DNA of 64,000 bases from UBA10438 sp044238605 (GTDB lineage: Bacteria > Bacteroidota > Ignavibacteria > Kapaibacteriales > Kapaibacteriaceae), in assembly GCA_044238605.1 (NCBI GenBank), contig JBIICY010000002.1, positions 310,001 to 374,000 of the forward strand, in the 5' to 3' direction. Of the stretch, positions 9,141 to 18,301 are shown one piece after another (within the stretch, counting starts at the first letter, position 1; each line of letters starts with the position of its first letter). The notes under the pieces are model-generated. The model ran no database searches and had not been told where the DNA came from. It saw only the letters and a list, made by a program, of their open reading frames with translations. A program made the translations under genes and the position numbers.

Positions 9141-10099
9141 TGTACCGTTTCTCGTATGCCATCCTCGAGAGAAACTTCCTGCGTGTATCCGAGCTCTCGA
9201 CGGGCCTTGTCAGAAGAACAGATCCAATATGGCTGAATAAGGTCAAGCCCCTTTTCGTAATCGAGTACAGGGGGCTTACCAGAAAGCTTGCCAAAGAACC
9301 CCACTGTACCGGCTATGCCAAGCACAAGTGCATGGGGAAGGCGCACCGGAAGAACAAAGCTCTTACTCATGGCAGTCTTGGTAACATCAACGATCTGCGG
9401 CCATGAGTAAAACTCGTCGGAAGTAATGAAGTACGTCTGCTGATGAGCAGCAGGCGCTTCCATTGCTAAAACGATTCCACGTGCCAGATCGCGCGCATGT
9501 ACAAGACTTACCCGGCTGTCACCAAAGCCGATAAGTGTGGCGAGGCCTTTATGCACAGCTTGAAAGAACGAGAGGATGGCGGCATCACGAGGACCATACA
9601 CGGCTGGCGGACGCACGATCGTCCAGGGGATATCACTTGCTGCCCGCACAGCGTCTTCTGCCAACTTCTTGGTACGTCCGTATGCAGTAAGCGGACGCAG
9701 ATCATCGTGATCTTCTGTTCGCGGCTGCTCGAGAGATGGGGCAGGCCCGCACACGGTAAGAGAACTTGTGTGCACGAAGCGCTGAAGTCCGGGATTAAAT
9801 GCCCGCACGGCATCAATGAGGTTCTGGGTTGCATCCAGATTGCCACGACGAAACTCTGCTTCATTCTTGGCAGCTGTCAACCCTGCAACATGGATCAGGG
9901 CGTCCATGCCGGTAACTGCATGCCGAAGAGATTCGACATCAAAGAGCGATCCTTCTACACGAGTGACTGATTTTCCATCGAGCCAGCGCATGTTCGATGT
10001 AGATCGCGCAATGAAGAACACCTCGTGTCCACGCTCCAGCAGTACATCAACAACATGGCTTCCAACAAAGCCCGTAGCCCCAGTAATGAGAACCTTCAA
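9113..10099 (-). CDS. NAD(P)-dependent epimerase/dehydratase (extended SDR)
   Basis: 328 residues. The N-terminal GATGFVGSH (7-15) is the Rossmann dinucleotide site of extended short-chain dehydrogenases, and the catalytic pair is Y140/K144 in AYGRTKK, with Ser in TSSLTVCG. Members act on nucleotide sugars, sterols or dihydroflavonol-like substrates; the one used here is unknown. It lies directly upstream of and overlaps the penicillin acylase gene, and just 3 bases downstream of the T9SS cargo gene stop. It may therefore be cotranscribed with both. Confidence 0.88.
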   Translation of the reverse strand: MKVLITGATGFVGSHVVDVLLERGHEVFFIARSTSNMRWLDGKSVTRVEGSLFDVESLRHAVTGMDALIHVAGLTAAKNEAEFRRGNLDATQNLIDAVRAFNPGLQRFVHTSSLTVCGPAPSLEQPRTEDHDDLRPLTAYGRTKKLAEDAVRAASDIPWTIVRPPAVYGPRDAAILSFFQAVHKGLATLIGFGDSRVSLVHARDLARGIVLAMEAPAAHQQTYFITSDEFYSWPQIVDVTKTAMSKSFVLPVRLPHALVLGIAGTVGFFGKLSGKPPVLDYEKGLDLIQPYWICSSDKARRELGYTQEVSLEDGIRETVQWYREYKWL

Positions 10100-10102
10100 C
10101 GA

Positions 10103-13100
10103 TTACCTCGAAATGATAAATGTGGTAGTACGAATGTGGCGTCCATTTCGGAACACCACCGTATAAACGCCCGATTCAAGAGTATCTGCTGGCACGCTGA
10201 TCTCGTGCATACCTGGACGTACACTGAGCAATGTGATCGGCATCAAGCGGCCGGCAAGATCAACAACATCCAACGATGATGCCTCATCACTGAGAATAGA
10301 ATAGCGCAAGCGTACTTCGTTCGCATCCTGATATGACACCGAAACAACAACTGGTCTGCCAACTCCCGCGGTTGATGCATCGATATCGCAATCTGGCACC
10401 ACGGTTAACTTGCCATCAACACCGTCGATCAATACCCCTGAAGCATATGCGGTATCAACCACCAATGCTGTCGAACGCGTAGGACCAACATAGGTTGAAC
10501 CTCGTAGCGTGATTAGTGGACTGGAGGCAGTAATTGGGTTGGTTGCCGCAATCTGAATGCGAACCTTCCCCGGTGATGTTTCATTTGCTGAGATCTGACT
10601 TAATGCCGGCGACTGCGGAACAGACTCGAGCTTGAACAGGCGGGGATCAAACGACAGTTCGATCGTGAGGGAGTAGATGCCAGCAGAATCCAGTGGCTTT
10701 GGTGATGTTAGCTGTAACGGCAGGTCTACATCATCTCCTGCACGCACGATCACATCAGGAGGTGCGATAACCTGCAAGCCCCGTAGCGTGTCCTTTGGTG
10801 GAGTAGAAGCAACCATCTGAATGTTCTGCGTGTCAGCACACGGTGCAAGCGAAACTGTCTGAACGCGAATTGTGTCCCGTCGAGCAAATCCAGTGTTGAT
10901 GTACCTGATGGTAATCACAGCGCGCTCTGCTGGCAGCAGCGTTGCCGGAAGCACAGGTGCTGAAGCAACGATCGAAAACGGCGCACGCACGCCCGTTAGA
11001 GATGTCAGTTCAATCGGAGCAGAACCTGTGTTTGTGATGGTGATCTGCTCATCTTTAAACTGGCCGGGCCCGACGACACCAAAGGAAGTAGAGCTAACGG
11101 ACACGCTTCTGTCCTTTGTTGCACAAGTGCCCGTAACGACAACATCAACGACAGTTGAGCATGGACCAACAACCACGCGAAGCGTGTCTGTGTAGGAACC
11201 TACGGCAGGGGGCTCGAAGGTTACCGTTGCTGATACAGTGTCTGTAAAAGAAGATCCGAGTACGAAGTCGGTAGAAAATGGCTGAGCAACATCGATCGAC
11301 TGTACACGCGAGCGCAGCCCCATTAGGCCGCTGGCAGAAAAAGTAAGTGTCTTGGACACTCTGCGCGTTGTATCGCACAAAAGGATTGTGCCGAAGTCGA
11401 TTGTTTGCAGTGAGGTACTATACTGTGGACGCAGAAGCGTTCCCGTGATCGTGATCGAATCGCTCGACCCGCATGGACCATACTGCACTGTTGCGGTTGT
11501 TGAGAACGGTCCACCCTGAACGACCGGCGTGATACGTACCGAAACACTTTTCATCGATTTAGCAGGCACAACAACAGCTCCGCCTGTGTATTGCAGACCG
11601 ATGCCAGCCACATTGGTAATGGTTACCGGAATGAGCGATGTATTGGAAACTTCAATCACTGTATCAACTATTGCTTCGCATGCGAGCACGATGCCGAGAT
11701 CAACAACGGACGGTGCAAGGCTTACACGTGGGATGTAGCTCGCGGCTTGAATCTGAGCTCTAAGAGTATCTCTGCATGAACGTGACGTATATGGAAATGC
11801 GATCTGCTGAATCACGCCCCTGTCAAGGTCTGCACCAAGCGGACGATACTGGATTTGTATTGCAATGTCTTGATTCGGTGGCAAGGTCTTTGCGCCCGTA
11901 AACGACGTCAAGAGATAGAATGGCGGATCTACGCGAGGAACGCCAACGTAGATAGTATCACTGCCGCTGTTGCGTATCCGGAAGGTTGAATCGACACGCG
12001 TATTCGATGTAGGGCAACTGGCAAAGACACCAAAATCCACCTGCGATCTGTCAACAGCAACCGATATCGCATTGCGCTCACCACGCACAACGCACGTCGT
12101 TGAAACACCGCATGGCTGGGCTGTAAAGAGTACAGCACCATTGAAGATGCCAGAACCAGATGGACTGAATGCAATCCGGACAGTTTGTGATTTTCCAGCA
12201 GGGATCTGAAATCCGGGTGGTGGTGATACGAGAGCAAATCCGGCCGGCAGCGCGATCGACGTGACACTAACGGACGATGTACCGTCATTAAACAGTTCCA
12301 GCGTTAGGCTTGTATCCGATTTGCACTGACCAAGTGTGCCGAAGTTCAATGTCTGCGGAACGGTTCGAAGTTTAACATCGTACGTGCGCACGCGAACTAG
12401 GGGAGAAATTCCCGGACATCCGGCTGCAGTAGCAATCCGAACCTGATAATCTCCTGCTTGGCGCACAGTGAGCGTTCTTGTCGTGGCACCGGGAATAATG
12501 AACCCATCACGGATCCATTCAAATGTTGCTGCATTAGCCGTTGTGCTCAGTACAACGGAATCCCCAGCACAAATCGTGTGCGGACCAACGGGTGATACAT
12601 CTACGGAAGGGGCCGGCAAAAGTTTAACGGTAATCTCGTCTGAAATCGCCGAGCACCCGCTCCCGTAAACTTTCAGTCGATAGGTGCCTGCTTCTCGTAC
12701 GACAACTCTTGTGGTACCGCCTATAGCAAGCGAGACACCGTTCAAGGACCATTCGTATCTGTCTGCAGGAGTTGTGGTTGAGAGCGTCAGCGTATCACCT
12801 GGGCATATCTCAATCTTTGAAGCGGTGATCACCGGCTTTTGCGGAGATGTTCGCACAATCTGTGGCGACTGCGCAAAGCGGAGCTCTGTGTATTGTCTAC
12901 CTCGAGCTGTAGTGTCATCAGTAACGGCAAGCTGGTCATCTCTTCGGTAACGGTATCCGTACACTCGATAGGTGTATGAAACTCCACAGAGAATGTTTGC
13001 CGAATCAGTATACCGCGCACCTCCAGCAATCGTTGGACGAACGTCCAGCACTACTGCCGAACCTATGCGCGTACCCTTGGTGATGATCTTACCGTCTACA

Positions 13101-13987
13101 ATTGCTGACGCTGAAAACGATGCAAAATTCAGCGTGTCCCGCAGGATAAGGTACCCAGTTGTGGAGTCTTGTGGATAGCCGTCATCAACTGGTGTCCAGT
13201 CAACGGTAATCGATGTCTCGGTCTGCCCAACCAATGTAACTGTTGGACTGGACGTCCATGCCGGCTCTCGGGTTTCTCTCCAGAACCAATGGTTGATGTT
13301 CTTCACGCCCATGTTGGTTCGCGCAAGATCGAAACGGTTTGGTAAGCCCCGTGAATCGTTAAAACCAGCAACAACAGAGTCCTTTGTGATACCAACACCG
13401 TACGCTCCGAGGGTTCTGCCTGTAACGCGATTAGATCGTGATGCACCAACGTTACCAGAATCAAAATTGGCCTTAGGAGCAGGAATTGCATTATAGGCCG
13501 CCCCTGTTGGCTTATTGTGCCCAAGTGCATGCACATGTGCTTCGTTTGCATCAACGATCTGAAGCACATCACCCGCATCGGCAAGATTGAGCGCCGAGAT
13601 TTCTCCGGCCGCCGTAGGGAAGAGATAGATCGTAAAGAGGTCTGTATCTCTACTGGAAACTTCCAGATAGCCGTCGCGAGCATCGATGTCCTTGGTGATA
13701 CCAGCAGGGATGTCCCTGTGCCAAACCACAATGATCGTTCCAGCTCGAAGATTTCGCCACAGCGGAATGTCTTTGAACTTGGGTCCACCCATGCGCAGCA
13801 CCTGTCCGGTGTTAGCATCAGTTAACACAAATCCAACAGCATTAAGATTGTCCTTTACAACGACGAGTTCCGTCCACTCTCCATTAACATCCTGAATATT
13901 GTAATACTCACTGATGACCATGTCCTGTGCCTTTATCAACGACACCGAACAAACAAACACAGCAAGTGTAATGAGTCTCGAAAGCAT
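10103..13987 (-). CDS. Large secreted multidomain protein with T9SS C-terminal sorting domain
   Basis: 1294 residues from ATG 13985-13987, chosen because it gives a clean signal peptide (MLSRLITLAVFVCSVSLIKAQ). Domains in order: a lamin-tail-like segment (about 22-190), a fibronectin III-like domain (around PTVTLVGQTETSITVDWTP), two Ig/PKD-like segments with ...YEWSLNG and ...FEWIRDG, then several abnormal-spindle/Hydin-like beta modules of about 100 residues each beginning with variants of LNFGTL / VDFGVF / VDLGIV. The last ~75 residues (SSLDVVDLAGR ... SGVYTVVFRNGR) match the type A sorting domain recognised by T9SS. It is probably displayed on, or released from, the cell surface. The stop is 3 bases before the epimerase start. 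Confidence 0.88.
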   Translation of the reverse strand: MLSRLITLAVFVCSVSLIKAQDMVISEYYNIQDVNGEWTELVVVKDNLNAVGFVLTDANTGQVLRMGGPKFKDIPLWRNLRAGTIIVVWHRDIPAGITKDIDARDGYLEVSSRDTDLFTIYLFPTAAGEISALNLADAGDVLQIVDANEAHVHALGHNKPTGAAYNAIPAPKANFDSGNVGASRSNRVTGRTLGAYGVGITKDSVVAGFNDSRGLPNRFDLARTNMGVKNINHWFWRETREPAWTSSPTVTLVGQTETSITVDWTPVDDGYPQDSTTGYLILRDTLNFASFSASAIVDGKIITKGTRIGSAVVLDVRPTIAGGARYTDSANILCGVSYTYRVYGYRYRRDDQLAVTDDTTARGRQYTELRFAQSPQIVRTSPQKPVITASKIEICPGDTLTLSTTTPADRYEWSLNGVSLAIGGTTRVVVREAGTYRLKVYGSGCSAISDEITVKLLPAPSVDVSPVGPHTICAGDSVVLSTTANAATFEWIRDGFIIPGATTRTLTVRQAGDYQVRIATAAGCPGISPLVRVRTYDVKLRTVPQTLNFGTLGQCKSDTSLTLELFNDGTSSVSVTSIALPAGFALVSPPPGFQIPAGKSQTVRIAFSPSGSGIFNGAVLFTAQPCGVSTTCVVRGERNAISVAVDRSQVDFGVFASCPTSNTRVDSTFRIRNSGSDTIYVGVPRVDPPFYLLTSFTGAKTLPPNQDIAIQIQYRPLGADLDRGVIQQIAFPYTSRSCRDTLRAQIQAASYIPRVSLAPSVVDLGIVLACEAIVDTVIEVSNTSLIPVTITNVAGIGLQYTGGAVVVPAKSMKSVSVRITPVVQGGPFSTTATVQYGPCGSSDSITITGTLLRPQYSTSLQTIDFGTILLCDTTRRVSKTLTFSASGLMGLRSRVQSIDVAQPFSTDFVLGSSFTDTVSATVTFEPPAVGSYTDTLRVVVGPCSTVVDVVVTGTCATKDRSVSVSSTSFGVVGPGQFKDEQITITNTGSAPIELTSLTGVRAPFSIVASAPVLPATLLPAERAVITIRYINTGFARRDTIRVQTVSLAPCADTQNIQMVASTPPKDTLRGLQVIAPPDVIVRAGDDVDLPLQLTSPKPLDSAGIYSLTIELSFDPRLFKLESVPQSPALSQISANETSPGKVRIQIAATNPITASSPLITLRGSTYVGPTRSTALVVDTAYASGVLIDGVDGKLTVVPDCDIDASTAGVGRPVVVSVSYQDANEVRLRYSILSDEASSLDVVDLAGRLMPITLLSVRPGMHEISVPADTLESGVYTVVFRNGRHIRTTTFIISR

Positions 13988-14026
13988 AGGATCAGTCAGG
14001 TGGTGATGAGAGCCAACGTTTGTAAG

Positions 14027-14059
14027 AAAAAAGGGGGCATGCAACGCATACCCCCTTTT
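14027..14059 (-). terminator. Rho-independent terminator between the two T9SS cargo genes
   Basis: A perfect 9-bp stem (AAAAGGGGG at 14029-14037 pairing with 14051-14059), one mismatch, 4 more pairs and a 3-base loop. On the minus strand it is followed by a T-run. It ends transcription of the gene at 14092-18159 before the next minus-strand gene begins at 13987. Confidence 0.85.
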
Positions 14060-14091
14060 GATAAAGAGTCAACATCGTGCGAAGTGGGGAA

Positions 14092-17000
14092 TTACTTCAC
14101 GACTGCTACTGGCTGCACAAGCGTTACAGAACCAACAGATGCTACCATGCGGTAGATACCGGATGAGAACTGCGACGCATCGAATCCAAACGCATGGGTA
14201 CCAGCAGCCATGTTCATCGTGGCAATGTTTGCAACGATTGAACCTGTTGCATCAACTAGGTTGATCACAACACGCGATGGTTGAGCCACGGTAAGATTGA
14301 AATTCGCACCGCTGATAGCTGGATTTGGAACGATAGAGCCGAGCACATTGCCAGCATATTCTGCTTCGTCGTCCACGCTTACAACACCTGGGCGAGTTGT
14401 TACTGTTGTTGTGTCTGAAGTAACTGTTCCGCACTCAGAGCGAACAACACACCAGTACTTGCCTTCATCACCAGTTGCGTATGATGGCTTCGTGAATGTT
14501 GGAGCAACTTCACCAGCGATCTCGGCACCGTCTTTTACCCACTGATACTGAACCGTTCCGGCGCCAGTAGCTGTAAGGGAGATCGTTAGAGCCTGACCAA
14601 CCTGAACAGCAAGCGTTGCTGGTGGTTGTTGTGTGATCGTTGTTGCTGGGCGAACAGTTACGGTAGCTGCTGATGATGTTACCGAACCACATGCTGTGGA
14701 TACTGTTACAGAATATGCTCCGGCTGTTGCAGGATTCGCATTTGGAATGGTGAAGCTTGAACCAGAAGATCCTGGGATCGGTGATCCGTCCTTCAACCAA
14801 ACATAGGTAAGTGTACCTTGGCCTGCTGCTGCAACTGTAAGAGTAACTGCTGCTCCATCGCATGCATCTACGTTCTGCGGTTGTGTCGAGATCGTTGGTG
14901 CTGATGCGATGACAAGGTCTACATTCTCTTGCGCACTCATCGCGCCTACAGCTGCACGCAGCGTGTACGCACCAATATCTTCTGGTGTTACTGGGTCAAT
15001 TGTGAGTGTCTCTGTTGCAGTACCTGAGAAACGTCCACCATCAGAAAGTGGGGAACCCTTGTACCACCAGCGTACATCGATGTCTGCAGCAGGAGGATTA
15101 GAATACGCATTGCCTGCGATCACAGCCTTTGACCCTGCGCATGTTGCAACAGTGTTGGCCGCAAACTCTACATAGACGCCATTTGTGAAGACACGAGCTG
15201 TCTTTGTTGTTGCAGTTCCACAAACGCCAACGACCACACATGTGTACTCGTTGCTAACGTCAGATGCTTGAACATTAGCGATTGTGAGAAGGCTCGAGTT
15301 CGAACCTTGGATACGACCGTTATCTACAACAGCGTCCAGACCCTTGTACCACTGGTATGATAGTACTTCGTTCGGGAATTCAGCTTCGACGGCAAGACGG
15401 GCTGTACCACCGAGAGCAACTGGTGCGTTGCGTGTTTGATTGACGATTTGCGTTGGTCGTGCAACACGGATGTGTGCGTCTTCGCTCTTCGTGTTACCAC
15501 ATGTACCAAATCCCCAGATGTCGCAGTTGTACACACCTGATGTGTTGTACTGAGCATTTGCTATGCGGAACATTGGTCCATTCGCGCCTGGGATTGCAAC
15601 GCCGTCCTTGTACCACTGATATGCACGCACAGCACCAGACGTGAGTGCGATCAGGTCATAGTTGTCACCAACGCAAAGATTCTTCGAAACAGGCTCAGTT
15701 GTCATGACGACCTTTGAAGCCACAGCAAAGACCCTTGATCTTCCGCTGATGTCTGTGCGCTCAACACCCGTTACACGGATAAAGCAGGAACCAGCAAACT
15801 CGATGGCAGGGACTGTCCATGATGCAGTTCCGGCAGCAGCTGGAGCAGTTGCAACAACATCCCATGACGCGCCGTTATTCGAGGAGAATTCAATCGTTAC
15901 GTTATTCACGCCGCGTGCAACATAGTTTGTTGTTGCTGGCTGTCCGGCACAGAGTGTGTCTCCTGTTACAGGAGTTGATACTGTGATACGCGGAGTCTGA
16001 AGGTTGATCGGCGTTGCAAATCCGCCAGGTCCGGCAGGGTAGGCAACGAGATCGCTTGGATTTGTCTGTACGCCGTTCCATGTGCCATCATTGGACGTAA
16101 CGGCATATACAATAGCGTTTGTGCGAGCGTCGCGTTCCTCAATGCGGCGAACACCTGTTGCCAGTGCATTTGGAATCAACGTTGCCCATGCACCAGCACG
16201 GTTCTCACGTGAGGCATACCATGTCTCTGTGCGCTGACCAATCGTTGTGCCTTGCGCCTGCACGAGAGCAACAGTGATCGGGCGGCCTGTACCGGCAGCA
16301 TTATCATAAAGAAGAACGTAGTTCTTTGCTGTCAGCTGTGAGGCATCATCTACAATGCCAGTAGCCTGGTTTGCGGCTGTGCCCGTACGGATAACAAGTG
16401 ACGTATTGGCAAGCTGGTAGCGGCTGATGAGGTTTCCATTGGCATCGCCAAGAGCAACGCGCCAGAAAATTGTATTGCCTTCGCGGAACGCAATGTTTGT
16501 TGATGTGATAAGGTTCACCCAAACCGACTTCGATGTCTCGCCAGGTAGCGTAGAGAACTGGGAAAACTCACCAGGAGTTGTCAGTGACTTGCCAGCCGCA
16601 TAGAAGTACGAATTGTCGTTGGCGTTATAGTTCAGGTTGAATCCGCCACCAGTCGATGTAAGATTCTGATCCGTAGCCAAACCAGTATTCAAGCGATATG
16701 TCGTGTTTGGCGTGAGGTTCGAAAACGTCACGAGGGCAAATGATGGCAGCGACCATGGGCTTGAGATCGTTACGCAACCAGCAGTTGTCGTAAATGATGG
16801 TGCAGCAGCAATGTACTGCGGCACGATATTGGTGGCCATGGTTGGCGCAGCTTCTGCATTCGTAAACGGTAGAATTTGAGTACCTAGACCAGGAATGTTT
16901 ACCTGAAGCTGGTATGCACCTGGTGCCGAAACACTGATGTTGTCGAAGGTTGCAACGCCACCCATTGCCGTAACAGATGTAACTCCAGTAACAACACCCG

Positions 17001-18159
17001 GGCCGCTAATCCTCGTTACCGTTACAACAGATGCATAATTGGCATCGACTGTATTGTCTGCACGATACACGTTAACCGTGAAAGGGTTGATCGGTACACC
17101 GGCATATCCGAACTGCGTAGCACCGTTAATGGTTGCATATGCAGCAGGAGCCTGGAAGGTGATCGGGGCTGAAACACCCTGCGTGAGAAACTGGCCAGCC
17201 AATGTTACGCCACGCAACACAACACCAGCCTCAGCTGCGCTGTAGACAACATTTGTCAAATCAACGAAGCTGCTTCCAGCAGGAATAACGCCTGTGAGAG
17301 TGCCAGACAAAAAGCCCGTGCCTGCATTTAGCTGAACTTGAACGGTAGTGGTGGTATTGACATTTTTTGCTGCGCCAAGGGCATCAACTGAACGCACACG
17401 GAGCGAGAATCCTGTGTTTTGCGATGGAGACGATGGTGTAACATTCTCGATCGCAAGGTTTGTCGCTGTTCCAACTTGAGAGTTGGATGACACTGTGATG
17501 TCATCTACCTGAATCTGTGGGCGTGCACCGCTAGAGAAAACAGGACGCTGATAGTATACCCAGCGCAGTTGAACAAGTGGCTTGTTTTCACAGTCGGTTG
17601 GAAGACTCGTTGTAATTGTTTGTGCAGTTGCCGCACCACTCGTGTTAAGCGGAGCCATATACTCAACAAATTGACCTGCACGGATAACATTTAACCAGGT
17701 ACCAGACGAACCAAGACGGTACTGCAAACGAACGCCGTATGGACGCGACCCAGAGAAGATTGTCTGGCTCGTCCACGTAACGTTGATCTGCGCACGGTTC
17801 GTTGTGTTCAACGCAAGAACTGCACTACCCACATATGAACAGTTGCAGACCAGTGTTCCCGTGTTAATGAACGAGAAACCACTTGTGCCCTGACCAGTCA
17901 CACGAGCACCGCTTGTAAGGTTGTAGGCGCAATTATAGTCGCCTGATGCAACCTGCTCGGCTGGGTCGTCGATATTGGCCGTCATGTGAAACACCATGCT
18001 CGGCGGGTAGGTCCCTGCGGTGCTTGTGTTCAGCCACTGCGTCAATGTGTACGAACCCAGGTTGAGGTCGTACGGTGTTGGGTTGGTTTGTGCTAGGACA
18101 TTCAGTGTCGAAATCAGACACAGAATGACAGCTACTGACCAAATGGTAAATTTCTTCAT
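14092..18159 (-). CDS. Giant secreted Ig-repeat protein with T9SS C-terminal sorting domain
   Basis: 1355 residues from ATG 18157-18159; the TTG four codons upstream gives a poorer signal peptide. Signal peptide MKKFTIWSVAVILCLISTLNVLAQ. The N-terminal half has beta-sandwich modules resembling surface adhesins. The C-terminal half has at least four Ig-like repeats, each with a conserved Trp in a YQWYKDG, YQWYKGL, YVWLKDG or YQWVKDG core. The final ~85 residues (SIVPNPAISGANFNL ... SSGIYRMVASVG) form a type A T9SS sorting domain. It is probably a surface or matrix protein. A dedicated terminator follows the gene, and a GCGTATTTTGC element lies 50 bases upstream, so it looks monocistronic. No AGCCCCTT octamer occurs in it despite 4 kb of length. 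Confidence 0.88.
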   Translation of the reverse strand: MKKFTIWSVAVILCLISTLNVLAQTNPTPYDLNLGSYTLTQWLNTSTAGTYPPSMVFHMTANIDDPAEQVASGDYNCAYNLTSGARVTGQGTSGFSFINTGTLVCNCSYVGSAVLALNTTNRAQINVTWTSQTIFSGSRPYGVRLQYRLGSSGTWLNVIRAGQFVEYMAPLNTSGAATAQTITTSLPTDCENKPLVQLRWVYYQRPVFSSGARPQIQVDDITVSSNSQVGTATNLAIENVTPSSPSQNTGFSLRVRSVDALGAAKNVNTTTTVQVQLNAGTGFLSGTLTGVIPAGSSFVDLTNVVYSAAEAGVVLRGVTLAGQFLTQGVSAPITFQAPAAYATINGATQFGYAGVPINPFTVNVYRADNTVDANYASVVTVTRISGPGVVTGVTSVTAMGGVATFDNISVSAPGAYQLQVNIPGLGTQILPFTNAEAAPTMATNIVPQYIAAAPSFTTTAGCVTISSPWSLPSFALVTFSNLTPNTTYRLNTGLATDQNLTSTGGGFNLNYNANDNSYFYAAGKSLTTPGEFSQFSTLPGETSKSVWVNLITSTNIAFREGNTIFWRVALGDANGNLISRYQLANTSLVIRTGTAANQATGIVDDASQLTAKNYVLLYDNAAGTGRPITVALVQAQGTTIGQRTETWYASRENRAGAWATLIPNALATGVRRIEERDARTNAIVYAVTSNDGTWNGVQTNPSDLVAYPAGPGGFATPINLQTPRITVSTPVTGDTLCAGQPATTNYVARGVNNVTIEFSSNNGASWDVVATAPAAAGTASWTVPAIEFAGSCFIRVTGVERTDISGRSRVFAVASKVVMTTEPVSKNLCVGDNYDLIALTSGAVRAYQWYKDGVAIPGANGPMFRIANAQYNTSGVYNCDIWGFGTCGNTKSEDAHIRVARPTQIVNQTRNAPVALGGTARLAVEAEFPNEVLSYQWYKGLDAVVDNGRIQGSNSSLLTIANVQASDVSNEYTCVVVGVCGTATTKTARVFTNGVYVEFAANTVATCAGSKAVIAGNAYSNPPAADIDVRWWYKGSPLSDGGRFSGTATETLTIDPVTPEDIGAYTLRAAVGAMSAQENVDLVIASAPTISTQPQNVDACDGAAVTLTVAAAGQGTLTYVWLKDGSPIPGSSGSSFTIPNANPATAGAYSVTVSTACGSVTSSAATVTVRPATTITQQPPATLAVQVGQALTISLTATGAGTVQYQWVKDGAEIAGEVAPTFTKPSYATGDEGKYWCVVRSECGTVTSDTTTVTTRPGVVSVDDEAEYAGNVLGSIVPNPAISGANFNLTVAQPSRVVINLVDATGSIVANIATMNMAAGTHAFGFDASQFSSGIYRMVASVGSVTLVQPVAVVK

Positions 18160-18301
18160 GGACGTTGCCAATGAAATTGTAACAGAATGTGATTAGCAGA
18201 TTGACCGTGCAAAATACGCAAAAACATACCCGTTCACAGTCAATTTTCGGTAAACCACATACGTACGTACCGCATTAGCAACTTGAACGTCCTCTGAATC
18301 C
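18160..18301 (-). promoter_or_regulatory. Upstream region of the giant Ig-repeat gene
   Basis: 142 non-coding bases. On the minus strand GCGTATTTTGC at 18209-18219 is identical to the element upstream of pepA, and an upstream TTGAC lies near 18240. A short palindrome ACGTACGT occurs near 18260. No terminator is seen for the M3 peptidase gene upstream, so read-through is possible. Confidence 0.35.

Noticed and set aside
18255..18270. ACGTACGT palindrome upstream of the giant Ig-repeat gene as an operator
   Set aside because: Only 8 bases, single copy, no conserved spacing to a promoter.
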